Notes under the pieces: model-generated
The model's input: the letters and a program-made list of their open reading frames with translations, nothing else
Told to the model about the DNA's origin: nothing
Database searches by the model: none
Shown: positions 1 through 13,870 of the stretch, one piece after another
Layout: each line of letters opens with the position of its first letter
Numbering within the stretch: position 1 is the stretch's first letter
Position numbers and translations under genes: made by a program
NCBI RefSeq assembly: GCF_023159225.1
Contig: NW_025957165.1
Coordinates: 1-64,000 of the forward strand
Length of the DNA: 64,000 bases
Source: Perognathus longimembris pacificus
Lineage: Eukaryota > Chordata > Mammalia > Rodentia > Heteromyidae
Direction of reading: 5' to 3'

Positions 1-3000
1 TCATTTAGGACCTGCACTTGCGAAGGGGGTAGGGAGCTGTAAATCAGGGAGTAAACATTCTGAGAATAAAAACAGCTGGATCTTTTAAGGTAATTACACA
101 GGGGAAAGGATAATGTACTGGGAACTCCTCAGAAGAATCTGATTTGTGGTGAGGGGAGAGAGATAAAAGCTCATTTAGAACGACATGTACATGCTGCGTA
201 GGTAGCTGTTTATCAGTAAATATCTCCACTGAGATTAAGAAAAGCAGTAGCTTAATAAATTAAGTACTTCCTGTTATGGTTACTGTACTGGTAACTCCCC
301 AAAAGAATCTGGATTGTGGTGAGGGAACAGAGAAAAAAGCTCCTTTAGGACCTGCACTTACGAAGGCGGTAGGCAGCTGTATATCAGGGAGTAAACCTTC
401 TGACAATTAAAACAGCTGGAGCTTGTTAAGGTAATTACACAGGGAAAGGATAATGTACTGGGAACTCCTCAGAAGAATCTGATTTGTGGTGATGGGAGAG
501 AGATAAAAGCTCATTTAGGAACGACAGGAACATGCTGCATAGGTATCTGTTTATCAGTAAATATCTCCACTGATATTAAGAAAAGCAGTAGCTTAATAAA
601 TTAAGTACTTCCTGGTATCGTTACTGTACTGGTAACTCCCCAAAAGAATCTGGATTGTGGTGATTGAACAGCGAAAAAAGCTCATTTAGGACCTGCACTT
701 ACCAAGGGGGTAGGCAGCTGTATATAAGGGATTAAACCTTCTGAGAATAAAAACAGCTGGAGCTCGTTAAGGTAATTACACTGGGGAAAGGATAATGTAC
801 TGGGAAGTCCTCAGAAGAATCTGATTGGTGGTGAGGGGAGGGAGATTAAGCTCATTTTGGAACGACATGAAAATGCTGCATAAGTAGCAGTTTATCAGTA
901 AATATATCCACTGAGATTTACAAAAGCAGTAGCTTAATAAATTAAGTACTTCCTCGTGTGGTTACTGTACTGGTAACTCCCCAAATAATCTGGATTGTGG
1001 TGAGGGAACAGAGAAAAAAGCTCCTTTAAGACCTGCACTTACGTAGGGGGTAGGCAACTGTATATCAGGGAGTAAACCTTCTGAGAATAAAAACAGCTGG
1101 AGCTTGTTAAGGTAATTACACAGGGGAAAGGATAATGTACTGGGAACTCCTCAGAAAAATCTGATTTGTGGTGAGGGAAGAGAGATAAAAGCTCATTTAC
1201 GAACGACAGGAACAGGCTGCATAGGTAGCTGTTTATCAGTAAATATCTCCACTGATATTAAGAAAAGCAGTAGATTAATAAATTAAGTAGTTCCTGGGAT
1301 GGTTACTGTACTGGTTACTCCCCAAAAGAATCTGCATTGTGGTGAGGGAACAGAGAAAAAAGCTCATTTACGACCTGCACTTACGAAGGGGGTATGCAGC
1401 TGTATATCAGGGAGTAAACCGTCTGAGAATAAAAACAGCTGGAGCTTGCTAAGGTAATTACACAGGGGAAAGGGTAATGTACTGGGGAACTCCTCAGAAG
1501 AATCTGATTTGTGGTGAGGGGAGAGCGAAAAAGCTCATTTAAGAAGGACATGAACATGCTGCGTAGGTAGCAGTTTATCAGTAAATATCTCCACTTGAGA
1601 TTAAGAAAAGCAGTAGCTTAATAAATTAAGTACTTCCTGGTATGGTTACTGTACTGGTAACTCCCCCAAAAGAACCTGGATTGTGGTGAGGGAACAGAGA
1701 AAAAAGCTCATTTAGGAACGACATGAACATGCTGCGTAGGTAGCTGTTTATCAGTAAATATCTCCACTGAGATTAAGAAAAGCAGTAGCTTAATAAATTA
1801 AGTACTTCCTGGTATGGTTACTGTACTGGTAAATCCCCAAAAGAATCTGGTTTGTGGTTTGGGAACAGAGAAAAAAGCTCATTTAGGAACTGCACTTACG
1901 AAGGGGGTAGGCAGTTGTATATCAGGGAGTAAACCTTCTGAAAATAAAAACAGCTGGAGCTTGTTAAGGTAATTACACAGGGGAAAGGATAATGTACTGG
2001 GAACTCCTCAGAAGAACCTGATATGTGATGAGGGGAGAGAGATAAAAGCTCATTTAGGAACGACATGAACATGCTGCATACGTAGCTGTTTATCAGTAAA
2101 TATCTCCACTGAGATTAAGAAAAGCAGTAGCTTAATAAATTAAGTAATTCCTGGTATGGATACTGTACTGGTAACTCCCCAAAGGAATCTGTATTGTGGT
2201 GAGGGAACAGAGAAAAAAGCTCATTTAGGAACGACATGAACATGCTGCATAAGTAGCTGTTTATCAGTAAATATCTCCACTGAGATTAAGAAAAGCAGTA
2301 GCTTAATAAATTAAGTAATTCCTGGTATGGTTTACTGTACTGGTAACTCCCCAAAAGAATCTGGATTGTGGTGAGGGAACAGAGAAAAAAGCTCATTTAG
2401 GACCTGCACTTACGAAGGGGGTAGGCAGCTGTATATCAGGGAGTAACCTTCTGAGAATGAAAACAGCTGGAGCTTGTTAAGGTAATTACACGGGGGAAAG
2501 GATAATGTACTGGGAACTCCTCAGAGAATTCTGATTTGTGGTGAGGGGAGAGAGATAAAAGCTCATTTAGGAACGACATCTACATGCTGCGTAGGTAGCT
2601 GTTTATCAGTAAATATCTCCACTGAGATTAAGAAATGCAGTAGCTTAGTAAATTAAGTACTTCCTGGTATGGTTACTGTACTGGTAACTCCCCAAAAGAA
2701 TCTGGATTGTGGTGAGGGAACAGAGAAAAAAGGTCATTTAGGACCTGCACTTACGAAGGGGGGTAGGCAGCTGTATATCAGGAGTAAACCTTCTGAGAAT
2801 AAAAACAGCTGGACCTTGTTAAGGTAATTACACAGGGGAAAGGATATTGTACTGGGAACTCCTCAGAAGAATCTGATTTGTGGTGAGGGGAGAGAGATAA
2901 AATCTCATTTAGGAACGACATGAACATGCTGCGTATGTAGCTGTTTATCAGTAAATATCTCCACTGAGCTTAAGAAAATCAGTAGCTTAATAAATTAAGT

Positions 3001-4100
3001 ACTTCCTGATATGTTTACTGTACTGGTGACTCCCCAAAAGAATCTGGATAGTGGTGAGGGAACAGAGAAAAAAGCTCATTTAGGACCTGCACTTAAGAAG
3101 GGGGTAGGGAGCTGTTTATAAGGAGTATCGCTTCTGAGAATAAACACAGCTGGAGCATGTTAAGGTAATTACACAGGGGAAATGATAATGTACTGGGAAC
3201 TCCTCAGAAGAATCTGATTTGTGGTGACGGGAGAGAGATAAAACCTCATTTAGGAACGACATGAACATGCTGCGTAGGTAGCTGTTTATCAGTAAATATC
3301 TCCACTGAGATTAAGAAAAGCAGTAGCTTAATAATTAAGTACTTCCGGTATGGTTACTGTACTGGTAACTCCCCAAAAGAATCTGGATTGTGGTGAGGGA
3401 ACAGAGAAAAAAGCTCATTAAGACCTGCACTTACGAAGGGGGTAGGCAGTAGTATATCAGGGAGTAAACCTTCTGAGAATAAAAACAGCTAGAGCTTGTT
3501 AAGGTAATTACACAGGGCAAAGGATAATATACTGGGAACTCCTCAGAACAATCTGATTCGTGATGAGGGGAGAGAGATAAAAGCTCATTTAGGAACGACG
3601 TGAACATGCTGTGTAGGTAGCAGTTTATCAGTAAATATCTCCACTGAGATTAAGAAAAGGAGTAGCTTAATAAATTAAGTACTTCCTGGTGTGGTTACTG
3701 TACTGGTAACTCCCCAAAAGAATCTGGATTGTGGTGAGGAACAGAGAAAAAAGCTCATTTAGGACCTGCACTTACGAAGGGGGGTGGACAGCTGTATATC
3801 AGGGAGTATCGCTTCTGAGAATAAAAACAGCTGGAGTTTGTTAAGGTAATTACACAGAGGAAAGGATAATGTACTGGGAACTCCTCAGAAGAATCTGATT
3901 TGTGGTGAGGGGAGAGAGATAAAAGCTCATTTAGGAACGACATGAACATGCTGCATAGGTAGCTGTTTATCAGTAAATATCTCCATTGAGATTAAGAAAA
4001 GCAGTAGCTTAATAAATTAAGTAATTCCTGGAATGGTTACTGTACTGGTAACTCCCCAAAAGAATCTGGATTGTGGTGAGGGAGCCGGAGAAAAAAGCTC
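1..4100 (+). repeat. Moderately diverged dimers, left segment
   Basis: This stretch holds A and B monomers with scattered substitutions and 1-2 bp indels. Bases 1 to about 1,150 recur almost unchanged at 6,839-7,990, sharing private variants such as 'gggagctgtaaatcaggg', 'gtaaacattctgag' and the later 'tgattgaacagcg'. The same variants appear a third time from about 20,357. No gene, RNA or foreign insertion is visible. Confidence 0.85.
1364..2391 (+). repeat. A-B-B-A-B-B phase break (two 1.5-dimer units)
   Basis: The strict A-B alternation fails here. B monomers at about 1,535-1,707 and 1,708-1,878 follow each other directly, then an A, then B monomers at about 2,050-2,220 and 2,221-2,391. 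At 1,708 and 2,221 the B-type end 'gagaaaaaagc' is followed by the B-type head 'tcatttaggaacgacatg'. The A between them (1,879-2,049) has a hybrid head (ggaac then tgcacttacg). The result is two consecutive trimeric units, as expected from unequal exchange between A and B. Confidence 0.8.
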
Positions 4101-7100
4101 ATTTAGGACCTGCACTTACGAAGGGGTTAGGGAGCTGTATATCAGGGAGTAAACCTTCTGAGAATAAAAACCGCTGGAGTTTGTTAAAGTAATTACACAG
4201 GGGAAAGGATAATGTACCGGGAACTCCTCAGAAGAATCTGATTTGTCGTGAGGTGAGATAGATAAAAGCTCATTTAGGAACGACATGAACATGCTGCTTA
4301 GGTAGCTGTTTATCAGTAAATATCTCCACTGAGATTAAGAAACGCAGTAGCTTAATAAATTAAGTAATTCCTGGTATGGTTACTGTACTGGTAACTCCCC
4401 AAAAGAATCTGGATTGTGGTGAGGGAACAGAGAAAAAAGCTTATTTAGGACCTGCATTTACGAAGGGGTTAGGCAGCTGTATGTCAGGGAGTAAACCTTC
4501 TGAGAATAAAAACAGCTGGAGCTTGTTAAGGTAATTACACAGGGGGAAAGGATAATGTACTGGGAACTCTCAGAAGAATCTGATTTGTGGTGAGGGGAGA
4601 GAGATAAAAGCTCATTTATGGACGACATGAACATGCTGCCAAGGTAGCTGTTTATCAGTAAATATCTCCACTGAGATTATGAAATGCAGTAGCTTAATAA
4701 AGTAAGTACTTCCTGGTATGGTTACTGTACTGGTAACTCCCCAAAAGAATCTGGATTGTGGTGCGGGAATAGAGAAAAAAGCTCATTTAGGAACTTTGCT
4801 TACTAAGGGGGCAGGCAGCTGTATATCAGGGAGTAAATCTTCTGAGAATAAAAACAGCTGGAGCTTGTTAAGGTAATTACACAGGGGAAATGATAATGTA
4901 CTGGAACTCCTCAGAAGAATCTGATTTGTGGTGAGGGGAGAGAGATAAAAGCTCATTTAGGAACGACATGAACATGCTGCGTAGGTAGCTGTTTATCAGG
5001 TAAATATCTCCACTGAGATTAAGAAAAGCAGTAGCTAAATAAATTAAGTACTTCCAGGTATGGTTACTGTACTGGTAACTCCCCAAAATAATCTGGATTG
5101 TGGTGATTGAACAGCGAAAAAAGCTCATTTAGGACCTGAACTTACCAAGGGTTTAGGCACTGTATATCAGGGAGTAAAAATTCTGAGAATAAAAACAGCT
5201 GGAGCTTGTTAAGGTAATTACACAGGGGAAAGGATAATGTTTTGGGAACTCCTCAGAAGTATCTGATTTGTGGTGAGGGGAGAGAGATAAAAGCTCATTT
5301 AGGAACGACATGAACATGCTGCGTATTTAGCTGTTTATCAGTAAATATCTCCACTGAGATTAAGAAAAGCAGTAGCTTAATAAATTAAGTACTTCCTGGT
5401 ATGGTTACTGTACTGGTAACTCCCCAAAAGAATCTGGATTGTGGTGAGGGAACAGAGAAAAAAGCTCATTTAGGACCTGCACTTACGAAGGGGGTAGGCA
5501 GCTGTATAACAGGGAGTATCCCTTCTGAGAGTAAAAACAGCTGGATCTTGTTAAGGTAATTACACAGGGGAAAGGATAATGTACTGGGAACTCCTCAGAA
5601 GAATCTGATTTGTGGTGAGGTGAGAGAGATAAAAAGCTCATTTACGAACGACATGAAAATGATGCATAGGTAGCTGTTTATCAGTAAATATCTCCAATGA
5701 GATTAAGAAAAGCAGTAGCTTAATATATTAAGTACTTCCTGGTATGGTTACTGTACTGGTAACTCCCCAAAAGAATCTGAATTGTGGTGAGGGAACAGAG
5801 AAAAAAGCTCATTAGGACCTGCACTTACCAAGTGGGTAGGTAGGCAGCTGTATATCAGGGAGTAAACTTTCTGAGAATAAAAACAGCTGGAGCTTGTTAA
5901 GGTAATTATACGGGGGAAGGATATTGTACTGGGAACTCCTCAGAAGATTCTGATTTGTGGTGAGGGGAGAGAGATAAAGCTCATTTAGGTACGACATGAA
6001 CATGCTGCATAGGTAGCTGTTTATTAGTAAATATCTCCACTGAGATTAAGAAAAGCAATAGCTTAATAAATTAAGTACTTCCTGGTATGGTTACTGTATT
6101 GGTAACTCCCCAAAAGAATCTGGATTGTGGTGAGGGAACAGAGAAAAAAGCTCATTTAGGACCTGCCCTTACGAAGGGGGTAGGCAGGTGTATATCAGGG
6201 AGTACCCCTTATGAGAATAAAAGCAGCTGGAGCTTGTTAAGGAAATTACACAGGGGAAAGGATAACGTACTGGGAAATCCTCAGTAGAATCTGATTTGTG
6301 GTAAGGGGAGAGAGATAAAAGCTTATTTAGGAACGACATGAACATGCTGCGTAGGTAGCTGTTTATCAGTAAATATCTCCACTGAGATTAAGAAAAGCAG
6401 TAGCTTAATAAATTAAGTACTTCCTGGTATGGGTACTGTACTGGTAACCTCCCAAAAGAATCTGGATTGTGGTGAGGGAACAGAGAAAAAAGCTCATTTA
6501 GGACCTGCACTTACGAAGGGGTTAGGCAGCTGAATATCAGGGATTATCCCTTCAGAGAATAAAAACAGCTGGAGCTTGTTAATGGTAATTACACAGGGGA
6601 CAGGATAATGTACTGGGAACTCCTGAGAAGAATCAGATTTGTGGTGAGGGGAGAGAGATAAAAGCTCATTTAGGAACGACATGAAAATGCTGCATAGGTA
6701 GCTGTTTATCAGTAAATATCTCCACTGAGATTAAGAAAAGCAGTAGCTTAATAAATTAAGTACTTCCTGGTATGGTTACTGTACTGGTAACTCCGCAAAA
6801 GAATCTGGATTGTGGTGAGGGAACAGAGTAAAAAGCTCATTTAGGACCTGCACTTGCGAAGGGGGTAGGGAGCTGTAAATCAGGGAGTAAACATTCTGAG
6901 AATAAAAACAGCTGATCTTTTAAGGTAATTACACAGGGGAAAGGATAATGTACTGGGAACTCCTCAGAAGAATCTGATTTGTGGTGAGGGGAGAGAGATA
7001 AAAGCTCATTTAGGAACGACATGTACATGCTGCGTAGGTAGCTGTTTATCAGTAAATATCTCCACTGAGATTAAGAAAAGCAGTAGCTTAATAAATTAAG

Positions 7101-8115
7101 TACTTCCTGTTATGGTTACTGTACTGGTAACTCCCAAAAGAATCTGGATTGTGGTGAGGGAACAGAGAAAAAAAGCTCCTTTAGGACCTGCACTTACGAA
7201 GGCGGTAGGCAGCTGTATATCAGGGAGTAAACCTTCTGACAATTAAAACAGCTGGAGCTTGTTAAGGTAATTACACAGGGAAAGGATAATGTACTGGGAA
7301 CTCCTCAGAAGAATCTGATTTGTGGTGATGGGAGAGAGATAAAAGCTCATTTAGAAACGACAGGAACATGCTGCATAGGTATCTGTTTATCAGTAAATAT
7401 CTCCACTGATATTAAGAAAAGCAGTAGCTTAATAAATTAAGTACTTCCTGGTATCGTTACTGTACTGGTAAACTCCCCAAAAGAATCTGGATTGTGGTGA
7501 TTGAACAGCGAAAAAAGCTCATTTAGGACCTGCACTTACCAAGGGGGTAGGCAGCTGTATATAAGGGATTAAACCTTCTGAGAATAAAAACAGCTGGAGC
7601 TCGTTAAGGTAATTACACTGGGGAAAGGATAATGTACTGGGAAGTCCTCAGAAGAATCTGATTGGTGGTGAGGGGAGGGAGATTAAGCTCATTTTGGAAC
7701 GACATGAAAATGCTGCATAAGTAGCAGTTTATCAGTAAATATATCCACTGAGATTTACAAAAGCAGTAGCTTAATAAATTAAGTACTTCCTCGTGTGGTT
7801 ACTGTACTGGTAACTCCCCAAAATAATCTGGATTGTGGTGAGGGAACAGAGAAAAAAGCTCCTTTAAGACCTGCACTTACGTAGTAGGGGGTAGGCAACT
7901 GTATATCAGGGAGTAAACCTTCTGAGAATAAAAACAGCTGGAGCTTGTTAAGGTAATTACACAGGGGAAAGGATAATGTACTGGGAACTCCTCAGAAGAA
8001 TCTGATTTGTGGTGAGGGGAGAGAGATAAAAGCTCATTTAGGAACGACATGAACATGCTGCATAGGTAGCTGTTTATCAGTAAATATCTCCACTGAGATT
8101 AAGAAAAGCAGTAGC
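4100..8115 (+). repeat. Block copied again at 17.6-21.4 kb
   Basis: Private variants here reappear at a constant offset of about 13,518 bp: 'gtactgtattggtaac' at 6,100, the ggattatcccttcagag variant at 6,540, 'gcttgttaatggtaatt' at 6,573, and the whole 6,839-7,870 section. Similarity fades on the left near 4,100/17,615 and stops on the right near 7,870/21,388. The content is ordinary A-B dimers with no gene. Confidence 0.85.
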
Positions 8116-11100
8116 TTAATAAATTAAGTATTCCTGGTATGGTACTCTACTGGTAACTCCCAAAAGAATCTGATTGTGGTGAGGGAACAGAGAAAAAAGC
8201 TCATTTAGGACGACATGCACTACATATAGCTGTATATCAGGGAGTAAACCCTGAGAATAAAAACAGCTGGATTTAAGGTAATTACACAGGGAAAGGATGT
8301 ACTGGGAACTCCTCAGAAGAATCTGATTTGTGGTGAGGGGAGAGAGAAAAAGCTCATTTAGGACTGACACGTAGGTAGCAGCTGTTATCAGTAAATATCT
8401 CCACTGAGATTAAGAAAAGCAGTAGCTTAATAAATTAAGTACTTCCTGGTATGGTTACTGTACTGGTAACTCCCCAAAAGAATCTGGATTGTGGTGAGGG
8501 AACAGAGAAAAAAGCTCATTTAGGACGACATACATGCTGCGTAGGTAGCTGTTTATCAGTAAATATTCCACTGAGATTAAGAAAAGCAGTAGCTTGTAAA
8601 TTAAGTACTTCCTGGTATGGTTACTGTACTGGTAACTCCCAAAAGAATCTGGATTTGTGGTGAGGGAACAGAGAAAAAAGCTCATTTAGGAACTGCACTT
8701 ACGAAGGGGGTAGGCAGCTGTATATCAGGGAGTAAACCTTCTGAGAATAAAAACAGCTGGAACTTGTTAAGGTAATTACACAGGGGAAAGGATAATGTAC
8801 TGGGAACTCCTCAGAAGAATCTGATGTGGTGAGGGGAGAGAGATAAAAGCTCATTTAGGAACGACATGAAATGCTGCGTATGTAGCTGTTTATCAGTAAA
8901 TATCTCCACTGAGATTAAGAAACAGTAGCTTAATAAATTAACATTCCTGTATGGATACTGTACTGGTAACTCCCCAAAGGAATCTGTATTGTGGTGAGGG
9001 AACAGAGAAAAAAGCTCATTTAGGAACGACATGAACATGGGTACGTAGCTGTTTATCAGTAAATATCTCCACTGAGATTAAGAAAAGCAGTAGCATAAAT
9101 TAAGTAATTCCTGGTATGGTTACTGTACTGGTAACTCCCCAAAAGAATCTGGATTGTGGTGAGGGAAGAGAGAAAAAAGCTCATTTAGGACCTGCACTTA
9201 CGAAGGGGGTAGGCAGCTGTATATCAGGGAGTAAACCTTCTGAGAAGAAAACAGCTGGAGCTTGTTAAGGTAATTACACGGGGGAAAGGATAATGTACTG
9301 GGAACTCCTCAAGAATCTGATTTGTGGTGAGGGGAGAGAGATAAAAGCTCATTTAGGAACGACTTACATGCTGCGTAGGTAGCTGTTTATCAGTAGTAAA
9401 TTCTGAGAATTAAAAATGCAGTAGCTTGTAAATTAAGTACTTCCTGGTATGGTTACTGTACTGGTAACTCCCCAAAAGAATCTGGATTGTGGTGAGGGAA
9501 GAGAGAAAAAAGCTCATTTAGGACCTGCACTTACGAAGGGGGTAGGCAGCTGTATATCATGGAGTAAACCTTCTGAGAATAAAAACAGCTGGCTTGTTAA
9601 GGTAATTACACAGGGGAAAGGATATTGTACTGGGAACTCCTCAGAAGAATCTGATTTGTGGTGAGGGGAGAGAGATAAAAGCTCATTTAGGAACGACATG
9701 AACATGCTGCGTAGGTAGCTGTTTATCAGTAAATATTCCACTGAGCTTAAGAAAACAGTAGCTTAATAAATTAAGTACTTCCTGATAGGTTTACTGTACT
9801 GGGACTCCCCAAAAGAATCTGGATGTGGTGAGGGAACAGAGAAAAAAGCTCATTTAGGACCTGCACTTAAAAGGGGGTAGGAGCTGTTATCAGTAAATAT
9901 CCTTCTGAGAATAAAAAAGCATAGTTAATAATTAAGTACACAGGGGAAATGGATAATGTACTGGGAACTCCTCAGAAGAATCTGATTTGTGGTGAGGGAG
10001 AGAGATAAAAGCTCATTTAGGAACGACATGAACATGCTGCGTAGGTAGCTGTTTATCAGTAAATATCTCCACTGAGATTAAGAAAAGCAGTAGCTTAATA
10101 AATAAGTACTTCCAGGGGTATGGTTACTGTACTGGTAACTCCAAAAGAATCTGGATTGTATTGAGGGAACAGAGACAAAAAGCTCATTAAGACGACATGA
10201 ACTTGCTGCTTAGGTAGCTGTTATATCAGGGAGTAAACCTTCTGAGTTAAAAAAGCAGTAGCTTGTTAAGGTAATTACACTGGTAGGATAATGTACTGGT
10301 AACTCCCCAAGAACAATCTGATTGTGGTGAGGGGAGAGAAAAAAGCTCATTTAGGAACGACTTACGAACAGGGGGTAGGCAGCTGTATCAGTAAATATCT
10401 CCACTGAGATTAAAAACAGCTGGAGCATGTTAAGGTAATTACACAGGGGAAAGGATAACTGTACTGGTAACTCCCAAAAGAATCTGGATTGTGGTGAGGG
10501 AACAGAGAAAAAAGCTCATTTAGGACCTGCATGAACAGGGGGCTGGTACGTACCTGTATATCAGTAAATATCTCCACTGAGAATAAAAACAGCTGGAGCT
10601 TTGTTAAGGTAATTACACTGGAAAGGTTATGTACTGGGAACTCCTCAGAAGAATCTGATTTGTGGTGAGGGGAGAGAGATAAAAGCTCATTTAGGAACCT
10701 GCACATACGAAGGGGGTAGGCAGGTGTTTATCAGTAAATATCTCTGAGATTAAGAAAAGCAGTAGCTTGTTAAGGTAATTACAAGGGAAATGGTTACTGT
10801 ACTGGTAACTCCCAAAAGAATCTGATTGTGGTGAGGGAGAGAAAAAAGCTCATTTAGGACGACATGAACATGCTGCGTAGGTAGCTGTGTACCAGTAAAT
10901 ATCTCCACTGAGAATAAAAAAGCAGTAGCTTAATAAATTAAGGTAATTACACAGGGGAAAGGATATACTGGGAACTCCCTCAAAGAATCTGATTTGTGGT
11001 GAGGGGAGAGAAAAAAGCTCATTTAGGAACGACATGAACAGGGGGTAGGTAGCTGTTTATCAGTAAAATATCTCCACTGAGATTAAGAAAAGCAGTAGCT

Positions 11101-13870
11101 TAAATTAAGTACTTCCTGGTATGGTTACTGTACTGGTAACTCCCAAAAGAATCTGGATTGTGGTGAGGGAAGAGAGAACAAAGCTCATTTAGGAACTGAC
11201 ATACGAAGGGCTGCGTAGGCAGCTGTATATCAGTAAAATCTCCACTGAGAATAAAAACAGTGGAGCTTGTTAAGGTAATTACACTGGAAAGGATACTGTA
11301 CTGGGAACTCCTCAGAAGAATCTGATTTGTGGTGAGGGGAGAGAGATAAAAGCTCATTTAGGAACGACACGAACATGCTGCGTAGGTAGCTGTTTATCAG
11401 TAAATATCTCCACTGAGATTAAGAAAAGCAGTAGCTTAATAAATTAAGTACTTCCTGGTATGGTTACTGTACTGGTAACTCCCCAAAAGAATCTGGATTG
11501 TATTGAGGGGAACAGAGAAAAAAGCTCATTAAGACCTGACATACGAAGGGCTGTAGGCAGCTGTATATCAGTAAAACCTTCTGAGAATAAAAACAGCTGG
11601 AGCTTGTTAAGGTAATTACACAGGGGAAAGGATAATGTACTGGAACTCCTCAGAAGAATCTGATTTGTGGTGAGGGGAGAGAGATAAAAGCTCATTTAGG
11701 AACGACATGAACATGCTGCGTAGGCAGCTGTATATAAGGGAGTAAATTCTGAGATTAAGAAAAGCAGTAGCATGTTAAGGTAATTACACTGGAAATGGTT
11801 ACTGTACTGGTAACTCCCCAAAAGAATCTGATTGTGGTGAGGGAGAGAGAAAAAGCTCATTTAGGCACGACATGAACATGGGTACGTACAGCTGTATATC
11901 AGTAAATATCTCCACTGAGATTAAAAAAGCAGTAGCTTTAAATTAGGTAATTACACAGGGGAAAGGTTATGTACTGGGTAACTCCTCAGAAGAATCTGAT
12001 TTGTGGTGAGGGGAGAGAGATAAAAGCTCATTTAAGAACGACATGAACATGCTGCGTAGGTAGCTGTTTATCAGTAAATATCTCCACTGAGATTAAGAAA
12101 AGCAGTAGCTTGTTAAGGTAATTACCTGGAAATGGATACTGTACTGGTAACTCCCAAAAGAATCTGGATTGTGGTGAGGGAACAGAGAAAAAAGCTCATT
12201 TAGGAACTGCATGAACATGCTGCGTATGTAGCTGTGTACCAGTAAATCTCCACTGAGATTAAAAAAGCAGTGGAGCTTAATAAATTAAGTACTTCACAGG
12301 GGAAAGGATAATGTACTGGGAACTCCCAGAAGAATCTGATTTGTGTTGAGGGAGAGAATAAAAGCTCATTTAGGAACCTGAACTTACGAAGGGGGTAGGT
12401 AGCTGTTTATCAGTAAATATCTCCACTGAGATTAAGAAAAGCAGTAGCTTAATAAATTAAGTACTTCCTGGTATGGATACTGTACTGGTAACTCCCCAAA
12501 AGAATCTGGATTGTGGTGAGGGAACAGAGAAAAAAGCTCATTTAGGACCTGCATGAAGGGGGTAGGCAGCTGTTTATCAGTAAAGTCCTTCTGAGAATAA
12601 AAACAGCTGGAGCTTAATGTTAAGGTAATTACACAGGGGAAAGGTTATGTACTGGGAACTCCTCAGAAGAATCTGATTTGTGGTGAGGGGAGAGAGATAA
12701 AAGGCTCATTTAGGAACCTGCACTTACGAAGGGGGTAGGCAGCAATATATCAGGGAGTAAACCTTCTGAGATTAAGAAAAGCAGTAGCTTGTTAAGGTAA
12801 TTACCTGGAAATGGTTACTGTACTGGTAACTCCCCAAAAGAATCTGGATTGTGGTGAGGGAAGAGAGAAAAAAGCTCATTTAGGAACTGCATACGAAGGG
12901 GGTAGGCAGCTGTATATCAGGGAGTAAACCTTCTGAGAATAAAAACAGCTGGAGCTTGTTAAGGTAATTACACAGGGGAAAGGATATGTACTGGGAACTC
13001 CTCAAAGAATCTGATTTGTGGTGAGGGAGAGAGATAAAAGCTCATTTAGGAACGCTCTTACGAATGCTGCGTAGGTAGCTGTTATCAGTAAATATTCCAC
13101 TGAGATTAAGAAAAGCAGTAGCTTAAATTAAGTACTTCCTGGTATGGTTACTGTACTGGTAACTCCCCAAAGAATCTGGATTTGGTGAGGGAACAGAGAA
13201 AAAAGCTCATTTAGGACCGAAATGAACGAAGGGGGTAGGCAGCTGTATATCAGGGAGTAAATATCTCCACTGAGATAAAAAAGCAGGAGCTTGTTAAGGT
13301 AATTACACAGGGGAAAGGATAATGTACTGGGAACTCCTCAGAAGAATCTGATTTGTGGTGAGGGGAGAGAGATAAAAGCTCATTTAGGAACGACATGAAG
13401 GCTGCGTAGGTAGCTGTTTATCAGTAAATCTCCACTGAGATTAGAAAAGCAGAGCTTTTAAGGTAATTACCTGGAAGGTTACTGTACTGGGAACTCCCAG
13501 AAGAATCTGGATTGTGGTGAGGGGAGAGAGAAAAAGCTCATTTAGGACCTGCACTTACAGGGTAGGTAGCAGTTATATCAGTAATATCTCCTTCTGAGAT
13601 AAAAAACAGCTGGAGCTTGTTAAGGTAATTACACAGGGGAAAGGATAATGTACTGGGAACTCCTCAGAAGAATCTGATTTGTGGTGGGAGAGAGATAAAA
13701 GCTCATTTAGGAACTGACTTACGAAGGGGGTAGGCAGTGTTATCAGTAAATATCTCCACTGAGATTAAGAAAAGCAGTAGCTTAATTAAGTACTTCCTGG
13801 TATGGTTACTGTACTGGTAACTCCCCAGAAGAATCTGGATTTGTGTGAGGGAACAGAGAAAAAAGCTCAT
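8116..13870 (+). repeat. Degraded satellite tract with A/B chimeric units
   Basis: Unit length varies because of dozens of 1-8 bp deletions. Many units mix A- and B-specific words inside one monomer, for example 'tcatttaggacgacatgc' at 8,201, an A-type end followed by a B-type body near 10,700, and 'gtaggcagctg' joined to 'tatcagtaaatatctcc' near 10,378. Rare variants still track 1.3-3.1 kb: 'aaaggaatctgtattg' at 2,183 and 8,976, 'gatattgtactggg' at 2,843 and 9,622, and 'ccactgagcttaag' at 2,961 and 9,738. It is therefore an eroded or badly called copy of that block. No gene is present. Confidence 0.8.
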
